From the NCBI GenBank assembly GCA_029216955.1, contig JANAVB010002199.1, positions 11,484,585 through 11,548,584 on the forward strand: a DNA stretch of 64,000 bases, written 5' to 3'. Shown here one piece after another: positions 25,574 through 35,780 of this stretch (position 1 is its first letter; the number at the start of each line of letters is the position of its first letter). Both the position numbers and the translations under genes were made by a program. The notes beneath the pieces were generated by a model. That model had not been told where the DNA came from and ran no database searches. It saw only the letters and a list, made by a program, of their open reading frames with translations. The stretch comes from Iris pallida (lineage: Eukaryota > Streptophyta > Magnoliopsida > Asparagales > Iridaceae).

Positions 25574-26366
25574 CTAGTCCAGGCCTGAGAACTCTAGCTC
25601 AGGATTAAATCCACTATTTATGAAATAGTAGTTACACCCCGTGCCTTTTCTTCAGAAGAGCACGTCAACTTCTTACAAAGATCGCAGTGGCGATGCTTGG
25701 AATTTTCTAAGCGACTTCTTGAACTCTTGCACAAACTCCTAACTGAAAAGTACTGAGCACTTGAGGCTTAGGGAGCTTGTGGCTAGTAGATGAAGAAGGG
25801 TATGGCTTGTATAGAGCTTTAGAGAGAAGAGACGAGAAGATTGGATGATTGAAAATGAGAGAATTCATGGCCTATTTATAGGATATCAGGTAGGCAGAAT
25901 TCGGCCAAAATTCTGGTTGGAATTTTCAAAAATTTGGTCGTTGGACAACTTGTAACCAGCCAACCCTAAAAATTATGGTGCTAATTTTTAGGAGGCACAG
26001 TTCGGCCCGAACTCTGTGTGGAGGCAGAGTTCGGCCCGAACTCTGTGTGGAGGCAGAGTTCGGCCCGAACTCTGTCTCCAGAGCACATAATGGGTTATTG
26101 GGTAAATTGGTTTATTTTGATTTGTGTGGAGCTTTTGATTTTGAGGTATGGGTATAGGTTAAGTCTCAGATGCTCAGCACAGCTCAGTTTACATAAGTAT
26201 AGACTCAATAAAATTTTAAATACAGACTCAAAGATATGTTGCATTGCAGGAGCGAGCTGTCGTCTGGCTTGTACTGAATGTTGTCTTCATGTGTCGTATT
26301 GAATTATCACAAGTATCATATAGTCAATTTTATCAATATTTGGTTGACTATGATTTTGTGTCAACA

Positions 26367-26492
26367 ATCTCTCCCATATTGATAATTGACAAAATGATAG
26401 TTGTATATTCAATATTCATACCTGGACACATTTAAGAGCAATGACATAGCTCCCCCGTAATCAGTGCCAAGCTAGAAATAGCTCCCCCGTAA
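26367..26492 (-). promoter_or_regulatory. copia-1 polypurine tract and upstream GGGGGAG repeats
   Basis: Minus-strand TATGGGAGAGAT abuts the 3' LTR start TGTTGACAC. Upstream, TTACGGGGGAGCTAT occurs twice (26446-26460 and 26478-26492). Repeated G-rich tracts before the true tract are a known Sirevirus trait. Confidence 0.8.
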
Positions 26493-26812
26493 ACATTGCT
26501 TTGAATCCTGTTGGCCTGATAAAAAATATTCTTCCCAAAGCACAGATACAGATACAAAAGAATATAGAATATACCAAAAAAAATTTCTCTTTTGGCATTT
26601 AGCAAATAACCATAAACAATAAGAACTGGCAAGCACACCAAAAGATAATAGATGAAACTGCATAGAAACTGATAAAACTACCGAATGTCTCAAGAGTCAC
26701 ACATAATAATAAATCTAATACAACCAAAGTGCATAAAAGCAACTAATCAAAAATGCATAAAACATATACTACGATCCCAGTAGCAGCAGCAAGTAGAAAT
26801 CCATATCCATCA

Positions 26813-28083
26813 TCGAGCTCGTGAAGGCCCATCGTCGTCGGATGGATCAGTGAAAGAACGACGAGGGTCCACGAAGGCCGCATCCGGATCCAAGTAGCGG
26901 ATAACCCAAGGGTCATCGATACGATATCCATCGCGAGCAGGGTCCCGCTCCATAGGAATAGGCATAGAAGGATGCCGGGACATGGAGTACCGAATATCAT
27001 GCAGTGAGTTGCTAATGGCACTCATCTGCAAGGTAGTCCGGTAGTCAAGCTGAGTCCAGCGATCATCCTCTAAGGTGAATCAATCGCGGAGCATAGTCTG
27101 GAGTGACTCTAGAGTGGCAGAAGGAGGAGGAGGATCATGTCCAAGAGGAGGGGCATCGGGCTCATCGTTTGAGTGCTCGGACACAACAGGTGAGCCAACT
27201 GCTGCCTGTAGCCGCCGTGCCTTAGAGAGGAAGGCAGGGGCAGGAAGGAACTGGCACTCATCAAGGGGTACGCGAAAAGCTCGGAAGAGCATAGGAAGAT
27301 AAAGAGCATAAACCAAGGATCTTGGTTTCTTCCTAGCGTTAATCATCCAGTCCATCATGGTACGTGAAGATTAAAAGGAACATGAAAGTGGAGATGATAT
27401 AAAGCCAAGATTTCAAAGTAGGTAACCTCATCGGTGGATCCCGCTTTGGGTAGAACAATGTTAAAAATAATCCGATAAAGTTCATAAAAATAGGGATTGA
27501 GAAACTTGGCCAAAAGCTTGCAAGGACGTGTGTTAGGGGTACATAAGTCGTCCTTAAAGCTTTCGAGGGAAGATCCATCGGGAAATTGAAACGATCGAGC
27601 TTCAACAAGTTTTTTTCATGAGTTTGGCTCCTGGAGTTCAAGGTGTTCGGCCAAGTCGAAATCATCGAAAGATATATCAATACCCGCAACCCGTAAAAAA
27701 ATATGTGTATCATCATGAGTTAGGTTGCAATAGAACATTTGAATAGCATTGCGATAGATAACCGAGTTGGTGGTGACAAGTTCATCAAGACAAAGATCAT
27801 GGAAAAGTGAATCATATTGAGAAAATATAGTAAAATTAATAGGATGACCCGCAAACACCGAACGTGTCCGAAAATCACTAAACCAAGCATTTGAGGCGTC
27901 AAGTGATATAAATATCCGGTCGTCATACATATTGGGGTCGAGTGGACGAGGTGGGTTGAACAACGGATGAATGGGTGGTTGATTTGGTTGTTCAACGGGC
28001 GGTTCAACACGAGGAGGAGCATTCGAAGAGGACGCTCCCTCGGTTTGAAGTCTCTTCCCCCTATGGAACAATCGTGGAGCCAT
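26813..28083 (-). pseudogene. copia-1 extra ORF in the envelope position
   Basis: ATG at 28083 (MAPRLFHRGKRLQTEG) 750 bases after pol. The first part is Ser/Pro rich, then FISLDASNAWFSDF, NAIQMFYCNLTHDD and FLRVAGIDISFDDFDL. The frame has a TGA at about 27616, goes on (VEARSFQFPD, FNIVLPKAGSTDEV), shifts near 27360, and continues MDWMINARKKPRSL, YLPMLFRAFRVPL. Another stop near 27077 precedes the C-terminal part (MSAISNSLHDI, YRIDDPWVIRYLDPD) ending near 26813. The pattern fits the plant proteins called envelope-like or putative plant transposon protein. I see no strong signal peptide or membrane segment, so an envelope role is unproved. The related C-terminus in copia-2 is at 51036-51292. 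Confidence 0.8.
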
Positions 28084-28836
28084 GAAATAATAAAGACAAT
28101 TGAAATGGAGAAAAGTGTTGAAATATACCTCAATGTGATGATGAAATATGAAGGAGAATGGTGAAAGAAGCCTTCTCCTTGAGTTTTGAGAGGAGATATG
28201 CTCTAGAAAGGAAGAACTAGGGTTAGGGTTTGGAGAAAAAAAGTTTGGAGAGGTGTAGAAGGTGGCAATGGAGGAGAGAGAAGAGGGGAACCCGAATATT
28301 TGTGTAAGGGTTCGAATGGTCGAAATGGATGTGGGCCATTGGATCAAGTTTTGATCAGCGGCTGAGACTGCTCCGGTTCTGGAATAGCCAAGCCGAATTC
28401 GGCCCGAACTCTGGGTAGGACAGAGTTCGCCCCGAATTCTGGATTCTGTAACCAGAACAGAAATTAGGCTGTAAAAAAATGATTGAGTGAGAGAGGCCAT
28501 ATAAGTAAGTACATATACAAGATTGAGAAAAACCCAAGTGGAAAATGACAGAAAGTTAACTTTGAAGCAAAGTGAAGTTGGAAAATCTGAATTTCAGCAT
28601 GTGATAAATAAAAATGAACCATGTAATAAATACGAATTTATGCCATAATTTAATATTTTGAAGCTGCCATGGGTTAGCTGCAGGGGCCGGATCCCAGCTA
28701 GCGGTAGTCCTGAGGACTAGTGCACCGTGTCGCTTAGGCTTTTACGCCTTGTTGTCAGAAGGACCCTTTCGGCTTGTACCCATAGCAATTTCATCATAAA
28801 AGAATCAAGACATACTCGATATTTACGCAGGTTATT
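28084..28836 (-). other. copia-1 spacer between pol and the extra ORF
   Basis: Contains two further copies of the GTTCGGCCCGAAC-type palindrome near 28385-28440, the motif otherwise seen in U3. The long frame starting at 28500 runs into the extra ORF, but its first 139 codons look non-coding. Confidence 0.5.
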
Positions 28837-31800
28837 TTAATGAATAACAGCTTCATCCAAAATTCTAAGTTCACGACAAAGAAAATTGAAACGCTCTTCG
28901 GATAGTGGTTTTGTAAAAAAATCTGCTAGCTGATGATCAGTGTCAATAAATTCTAAGTTAATAGTGCCATTTTGCTAATGATCACGCAAAAAGTGGTAAC
29001 ATATTTCAATGTGTTTCATGCGTGAGTGACATATAGGGTTCTTGGTGAGATTTATAGCACTAGTGTTGTCACAAAAGATTGAAATGTGCATAAAAGATAA
29101 GTTGTAGTCTTCAAGGGTTTGCTTCATCCATAGAATTTGTGCACAACAACGCCCAGCTGCGATGTATTCAGCTTCTGTTGTGGATAGTGCGACAGAATTC
29201 TATTTTTTGCTAAACCAAGAGACTAGAGCTTTTTCTAATAAATGACACGTGCCACTTGTACTTTTACGGTCGACCTTGCATCCGGCGAAATCAGCATCAG
29301 AGTAACCAATAAGGTCAAATAATGTTGATTTGGGATACAGTAGGTCCACTGTAATCGTACCTTTAAGGTATCGAAAGATACGCTTAACAGCAGTCATGTG
29401 TGATTCTTTAGGATTAGCTTGATATCTAGCACACAGACAAACGCTAAACATAATATCAGGGCGACTAGCAGTTAAATAAAGTAGACTGCCTATCATACCT
29501 CGATACTTACGTTGATCCACGGGTTTGTCGCTTTCATCTGGTTCTAGTTTAGTTGTAGTAACCATTGGAGTGCTGATTGGTTTGACGTTGTCATGGTCGA
29601 ATTTCTTCAGCATGTCCTTTGTATACTTTGACTGACAGATGAAAGTTTCATTTGACATTTGTTTGACTTGCAGTCCAAGAAAGTAATTGAGCTCCCCCAT
29701 CATGCTCATCTCAAACTCGGTCTGCATACACTTGGCAAAATCTTGACAGAGGATTTCATTAGTAGAACCAAATATAATATCATCTACATAAATTTGTACT
29801 AAGAAAATAGTGTCTTTGAAAGATTTTATAAAAAGTGTAGTGTCAAATTTCCCTTTTAAAAAACCTTTTTCAAGTAAGAAATTGCTTAGCCGTTCATACC
29901 AAGCTCTAGGGGATTGTTTGAGGCCATATAGCGCTTTCTTCAGCTTGAAAACATGGTCGAGAAATTTGTGATTTTCAAAACCAGGGGGTTGTTTTACAAA
30001 AACTTCCTCCTTAATAAATCCATTCAAGAAAGCACTTTTAACATCCATTTGAAATAATTTAAAATTTTGAAAATTAGCAAATGCATAAAGCATCCGAATG
30101 GATTCTAATCTTGCAACAGGAGCATACGTCTCACCGTAGTCGGTACCTTCCTCTTGGTTGTATCCTTGAGCTACTAGACGAGCTTTGTTGCGTGTAACTG
30201 AACCATCTTTATTTACTTTGTTTCTAAAAACCCATTTAGTACCAATAATCACGTGATTTGCCGGCCTAGGAACGAGTTCCCATACTTGGCTCCTCTCGAA
30301 TTGGTTGAGTTCCTCTTGCATGGCAGAAATCCAAAATTCATCATTAAAAGCTTCTAAAATGTTTTTCGGCTCAATTTGTGAAATAAAGGCAGTACTAGCA
30401 ATGGAGTCTCTTAATGATGATCTCGTAGTTACTCCGCGTGAAACCTCACCTATTACCAAATTTTCTGGATGTGACGGCTTGAAAGAGAATTTCTTTGGCA
30501 AGCCCTCCAGAGAATTGGTTTCGATAGTGGTATTCATTGGAGTAGAAGTTGATGGCTCAACATCATCATCAAGAGTAGCTGCTGTACTGTTATCTTCATC
30601 AAAAGTCACATTGGTAGATTCTTCCACAATTAATGAGCGTTTGTTAAATACTCTATATCCCTTGCTCTTGGCAGCATAGCCAAGGAATATACCATCGTCA
30701 GCTTTGGCATCAAATTTGCCTAAGTTGTCTTTGGTGTTAAGGATAAAATATCTACAACCAAAAACTCTAAAATAAGAAACATTTGGAGTTCTTCCAAACC
30801 AAAGCTCATAGGTTATTTTCTTCGTAATAGGACGAATAAGCACCCTATTCAAAATATGGACGTTGTGCTGACAGCTTCAGCCCAAAAGTATTTCGGAAGT
30901 GAAAACTTATTCAACATGACTCTAGCCATATCGCCAAGAGTCCTATCCTTCCGCTCCATAATACCATTTTGTTGAGGAGTTCTTGGACAAGAAAACTCAT
31001 GATCAAAACCATTGGAATCACAAAACTTTTCAAAATCAGTATTTTCGAATTCGCCTCCATGATCACTTCAGATTCGAGTGATCATGTAGCCTTTTTTGTT
31101 TTGAACTTTCTTAACAAAAATCTTGAAAACTGAACTAGCATCACTTTTATATGTAAGAAAGAAAACCCAAGTAAATCTAGAAAAGTCATCAACAATAACA
31201 AAGGCATAGATTTTTCCACCAAGACTGGCTACTCTACTAGGGCCAAATAAATCCATATGAAGTAATTGCAAAGGTCTAGTAGTACTTACAGAGTTTATGG
31301 AATGAAATGAGAACTTGGTTGCCTTATTCAATTCACATTCGGCACATACCGTATCCTTTTTGAATGTGATGTCGGGCAAGCCTCTAACTAGCTTCTTAGT
31401 CGATAGCCTGGATATAGTATCCATATTGGCATGACCAAGACGCTGGTGCCACAGTAATATTTTATCCTTGTGAGCATATAGACATCTACCTGCACTGTTA
31501 GTGTCTCTTGATAGATAGAAAATATAAATATTATCCTCTCTTATCCCTTCAAAAGCGATGTCTCCCGTTGACCTATCATAAATAAAGCATTTATCTTGTC
31601 CAAAGTTAATGTCATACCCATGGTCAGCAAGATGACTAATGCTGAGCAGGTTATGCTTTAACTCGGTCACTAGACAGACATCCTTTATTATGGGAGAAGG
31701 AGGTTGTCCAATAATACCATTACCTATAATATACCCTTTTAGGTTGTTATCGAAGGATACATATCCTTCTCTCTTCATCGATAGTGATGCAAAAAGATTT

Positions 31801-31849
31801 GCGTTTCCCGTCATATGTCGCGAGCATCCACTATCGAGAATTCACTTAC
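28837..31849 (-). pseudogene. copia-1 pol (protease, integrase, RT, RNase H), with stops
   Basis: Protease active site LDSGCSRHMTG is near 31810-31840. Integrase follows, with GAG-pre-integrase LWHQRLGHANMDTI, the zinc site CAEC, HMDLFGPSR, SDHGGEFEN and NGIMERKDRTL (about 31450-30930). Stops lie near 31065 and 30855. The RT is a clean 550-codon frame (30852-29200) with TKWVFRNK, YAPVARLESIR and YVDDIIFGST. A TAG at 29200 (KK*NSVALST) stands where the family has Gln. RNase H then reads STTEAEYIAAG to a TAA at 28837. No single intact polyprotein remains, though RT itself is uninterrupted. Confidence 0.92.
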
Positions 31850-33927
31850 TCTTAGTTGAGGAGGGAAGGTCCACCTACATCAAGAGTAGATGTGACCTTT
31901 GGTACCCAAGTTCTTGAGGGTCCTGAAAAGTTAGTTTTCGAAAACCATGCATATATATTTCTATCTACTAATCTTCTAACTCTATATTGTGGTGAAATGT
32001 GTCCATGTAATCCACAATAAGTACAGATAGCATTCCTATTTATGCTAGGAGCATGTTGATGATGTCTATATGTAGAATGATGTGGAGTAGCATGGTGATG
32101 ATATCTATATGTAGAGTAGTGTGGAGTAGCATGGTGATAATGTCTATATGTAGCATGGTAAGAGTGGTGTGGAGCATGATGATGACTATATGTGGTTGCA
32201 GGATGATGTTTATATCTATTAGCAGTATGATGGTGATTTTGTTTAGGTGCAACATAGTGATGATTGTATCTATGTGTAGCATGATGATTATGTGTCATAT
32301 GAGAATTATTTCTACGTGCATGTGGTTTGTGTGCTTTATGAAAGTGAGTGTACATATAAGCATGATTACGTGCTGCAGGTGGATGGCGTGCTTGACTAGT
32401 ATGAGTAGTGTCATGCTTTGTGTGTGTCTCATGTGATTGGGTTTGAGGTTGAGCAACCTGTTTTCCCAATCTAGTCTCTAATTTCTTAGAGACAGCCTGC
32501 AGCTCATCAATCTTAGCATTCAAACCATATATCTTAGTAATAGAAATCTTGTGTCTACTCTTTTCTTCAGCAAGCTCCGTATTGAGTGTGGTGATTTCTT
32601 GTGTTTGTTGTTCAATACGTGCTTCGGCATCATGAAGGCTTAATTTAACCTTAGACACCTCATTTGTGACTTCCGTCGGTGAAGTGTCTCTAATGTTATC
32701 AAGCAATAAAAAGAGTCTTTGAATTTTGACTTCATGACTTTTGATCTTTTCCTTGGCGTATTTATATTTACCAATGACTTTCTTGTGGTCATTAAGTAAA
32801 TCGGTGAAAGCATCGCCAAGTTCATCAAAAGTGAAATCATCAAGAGTTTCGTTTGATACCTTGTCGGACGTTGCTATTAGGCACACATTTGCAGTATCTT
32901 GAGGAGAGTCCTTTTCTTCCTCGGAGTCACTAGCTTCGCTTTCATGCCAAATGCTTGTGTTGGCATATTTCTTTGAGGAAGCCTTCTTGTATGGTTTCTC
33001 ATAACGGTTGCTCTTCTTTAAGAATGGACAGTCTTTTTGGACGTGTCCAGTCTTCTTGCAACCGTAGCATGTTGGCTCTTCTTCGTCATCTTCTTGTGGT
33101 TCCTTCTTTCTTCGATTGAAGCGAAGAAATTTCTTGAAGTTGCGGACAAGGAGAGCTTGATCATCACCTTCCGAGTTGTTGTCATCCGTCTCTTCGGGGT
33201 CAGCCCTTCGTCGGTGAGCTTTGAGGGCGATCTCCTTAGCCTTAGGAGCAGGCTCTTCGAACTCTTTGAGGTCAAGCTCATGAGTCATCAGCTTTTCCAT
33301 TAAAGTCTCCATGGACATAATTGTGAGATCATTTCCTTCTATGATGGCTGTCACCTTAGGGTTCCAAATCTTTGGTAGCCTCCTAAGTATCTTGCGGATC
33401 TTCTCGTGATTTGTATATTGTTTGTCGAGAGAAGACAAGGGGTTGATGATGTCGAGGAATCTTGTAATCATTTATGTGATCGTCTCATTTGGCTTCATCT
33501 TGAAAGCCTCATATTCTTGAGTGAGACGACTTATTTTTGACTCATTGACTTGGGTGGTTCCTTCATGCGTCACTTCTAGAAGTCTCCATACTTCATGAGC
33601 GGTGGTGCATGTTGAGACCCTATTGAACTCATTCCTGTCTATAGCACAGAATAAAGCATTAATAGCTCTCGCGTCTAGACTTGCCTATTTTTTCTCCTCG
33701 TCAGAATATTTGTCATGTGGTTTCTCAACAAGATCACCATTGACAACTATCCTGGCGGGCTTTTTGGAACCATCGGTGACGATGGTCCACAGGTCGAAGT
33801 CTAACGACTTAAGATAAAAGCTAATCCTTGTTTTCCAATAGGTGTAGTTCGTTCCATCAAATAGGAAAGACCTATGAGTGGACTGCCCTTCACCGTGATT
33901 GGAAATTATAGAATGTGTGGTTGCCAT
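31850..33927 (-). pseudogene. copia-1 gag, with stops
   Basis: ATG at 33927 (MATTHSIISNHGEG), 41 bases after the primer site. The N-terminal part has the copia gag pattern FDGTNYTYWKTRISFYL. The frame is stopped near 33687 and 33474, then open for 539 codons. A CCHC knuckle CYGCKKTGHVQKDC is near 33050-33090; a second, CTYCGLHGHISPQY, near 32010-32030 has lost its last Cys. Between about 32030 and 32330 lies a His/Tyr-rich repeat (HHATPHYSTYRYHHH) encoded by a tandem of about 39 bases, and before that a Lys/Glu region that looks coiled-coil. The long C-terminal extension fits Sirevirus gag. Frame breaks at about 31850 separate it from protease. Confidence 0.88.
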
Positions 33928-33967
33928 GGATCAGCTCTGGGATGTTAGTCCTTGTAGAGAGAACGTT

Positions 33968-33979
33968 GCTCTGATACCA
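33968..33979 (-). promoter_or_regulatory. copia-1 primer-binding site (initiator Met tRNA)
   Basis: TGGTATCAGAGC on the minus strand, two bases after the 5' LTR end; the usual copia site. Confidence 0.93.
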
Positions 33980-33981
33980 AT

Positions 33982-34952
33982 TGAAGAACAGATGGCAACT
34001 CTAGAGGGGGGTGAATAGAGTTTATAACAATAATAGCCAATTAAAAATTAAACTCTTTCACAAACTGAAAGTAATCAGAGTAAATGTGGAAATAAATAAG
34101 GAGCAAGAAAGCATACGCAAACACAGCCGATTTTTAACCCGGTTTCCCTCGTGGAGGACTAGTCCAGGCCTGAGAACTCTAGCTCAGGATTAAATCCACT
34201 ATTTATGAAATAGTAGTTACACCCCGTGCCTTTTCTTTAGAAGAGCACGTCAACTTCTTACAAAGATCGCAGTGGCGATGCTTGGAATTTTTCAAGCGAC
34301 TTCTTGAACTCTTGCACAAACTCCTAACTGAAAAGTACCGAGCACTTGAGGCTTATGGAGCTTGTGGCTAGTAGATGAAGAAGGGTATGGCTTGTATAAA
34401 GCTTTAGAGAGAAGAGATGAGAAGATTGGATGATTGAAAATGAGAGAATTCATGGCCTATTTATAGGATATCAGGTAGGCAGAATTCGGCCAGAATTCTG
34501 GTTGGAATTTTTAAAAATTTGGCCGTTGGACAACTTGCAACCAGCCAACCCTAAAAATTAGGGTGCTGATTTTTAGGAGGCAGAGTTCGGCCCGAACTCT
34601 GTGTGGAGGCAGAGTTCGGCCCGAACTCTGTGTGGAGGCAGAGTTCGGCCCGAACTCTGTCTCCAGAGCACAGAATAGGTCAATGGGTAAATTAGCTTAT
34701 TTTGATTTGTGTGGAGCTTTTGATTTTGAGGTATGGGTATAGGTTAAGTCTCAGATGCTCAGCACAGCTCAGTTTACATATGTCTAGACTCAATAAAATT
34801 GCAAAATACAGACTCAAAGATATGTTGCATTGCAGGAGCGAGCTGTCGTCTGGCTTGTACTGAATGTTGTCTTCATGTGTCGTATTGAATTATCACAAGT
34901 ATCATATAGTCAATTTTATCAATATTTGGTTGACTGTGATTTTGTGTCAACA
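33982..34952 (-). repeat. copia-1 5' LTR
   Basis: 971 bases, TGAAGAAC to GTCAACA on the + strand. TATAAATA (minus strand) is at 34458-34465. Three palindromic units with arms CAGAGTTCGG and CCGAACTCTG lie 120-200 bases upstream of it at 34581, 34610 and 34639, spaced exactly 29 bases. Confidence 0.93.
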
Positions 34953-34957
34953 CTTAT

Positions 34958-35187
34958 GCGGTTCTGTTCGACGGGTCCTTATGCGGTTTAGTTTGCAAAG
35001 TGCTTATGCGGCCACTATACGACTCTCATGCGGCTCGGACATGGGGTATACCCCCATACGGCTCGGACATGGGACGTACATGCGGTACATACAATTTGAA
35101 CAGTTCAATAAAGACGAAGAAGGCCCGCACATAAAATATGCGACATAGCCATGATGGTTAGGTTCCAAGTTCATGCAATTTCCTTAC
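34958..35187. other. Intron of the antisense gene, right half, with CATGCGG motifs
   Basis: Continues 15523-15708 across copia-1. Both halves carry TTATGCGGTTC and CATGCGGCTC motifs (for example 34955, 34980, 35005, 35029, 35052). No coding sequence. Confidence 0.6.
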
Positions 35188-35385
35188 CAGCAATAGCGGG
35201 TGAACGTCGGAATGAACTTCAGGCACCGCAGCCGACGTAGAAGCCACCCCTTTACCTTTTGTCGCAGCCTTGGAAGTCTTAGGGGCCATCGATGATCGAA
35301 GAAGAAGAGGAAAAAGACGGCAGCTAGGGCAAAAGAGGTTCGAATAAAAGAAGAAAGCAAAGAGTTTTTCCCTAAAAGTTACTCT

Positions 35386-35393
35386 TATTTATA
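35386..35393 (-). promoter_or_regulatory. TATA box of the antisense gene
   Basis: TATAAATA on the minus strand, followed by a GAA-rich leader and the ATG at 35289. The sequence upstream (35580-35720) holds a row of ATGCGGC motifs, as in the LTR U3. Confidence 0.65.
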
Positions 35394-35765
35394 GGCAGAC
35401 AGGAGGCTCATAGGCCGAAGGACGCTTCGATCCGTGTGTGCCGTCTAAAGAACAAAATCGACTCTTCGGTCATCGAGGCAAATCTGGGTATTTAATAAAC
35501 CGACTCTTGGGATTCACCCCAAAAGGCGGCTTAAAATCCAAACCAAATCAAGGGCAATAATGAGACGCCCACGTGGCACAGGACCATTATGCGGCTAGGA
35601 AGTCTATGCGGCCAGGCAGTCCATGCGGCTAGACAGTCCATGCAGCTAGGAAGTCCATGCGACTAGGAAGTCCATGCGACCAGAACATCCTATGCGGCCA
35701 GAAGAGCTTATGTGGACATAGTCATGCTTCTTATTCAAAGTATTTCAATTTTATAAATTGAAAAC

Positions 35766-35780
35766 TTTGAAGGAGGTCTT
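35766..35780 (+). promoter_or_regulatory. Polypurine tract of the Tat-like element
   Basis: Purine-rich TTTGAAGGAGGTCT ends directly before the LTR start TGTAGAAGCATGG at 35781. It resembles the gypsy-1 tract AAGGAGGGTAGACT. Confidence 0.7.

Larger units (their letters stand above)
15709..26366 (-). repeat. copia-1 3' LTR, interrupted by gypsy-2
   Basis: The LTR is in two pieces, 15709-15891 and 25579-26366, with gypsy-2 and its CTAGT duplication between. TATA box (minus) at 25873-25880; palindrome copies at 25996, 26025 and 26054, the first with one changed base. Confidence 0.93.
15709..34952 (-). mobile_element. Ty1/copia Sirevirus-type element, copia-1
   Basis: Minus-strand element with both LTRs and TSD CTTAT at 15704-15708 and 34953-34957. 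Removing gypsy-2 and one CTAGT leaves LTRs of exactly equal length (971 bases). Primer site for initiator Met tRNA, gag, protease, integrase, reverse transcriptase and RNase H are in copia order, and an extra ORF sits between pol and the 3' LTR. That ORF, palindromes upstream of the TATA box and repeated GGGGGAG tracts before the 3' LTR are features known from Sireviruses. Young by LTR likeness, but coding regions carry stops. Confidence 0.93.
15220..35289 (-). pseudogene. Antisense spliced gene in the Tat-like element (split by copia-1)
   Basis: Exon 1 begins at ATG 35289 (MAPKTSKAATKGKGV, Lys/Ala/Ser rich) and runs to a donor at 35188 (CTG|GTAAGG) or earlier at AAAG|GTAAAG. The second part opens after the acceptor TCCTTGCAG (end 15519) and runs to TAG at 15220 (SYARWLRE, MRHRN). 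Only the earlier donor keeps the frame with the downstream part. The second part is rich in Lys-Glu-Glu repeats (VKEE, KKEP), suggesting a charged, possibly nuclear protein. One in-frame TAA (about 15404) breaks it. The intron is only about 1.0 kb once copia-1 (19.2 kb) is removed. A TATA box stands 97 bases upstream of the ATG. I do not recognise a domain. The gene runs against the retrotransposon transcript. Confidence 0.55.

Noticed and set aside
32053..32436. Met/Ile-rich plus-strand frame
   Set aside because: Antisense shadow of the His-rich gag repeat of copia-1.
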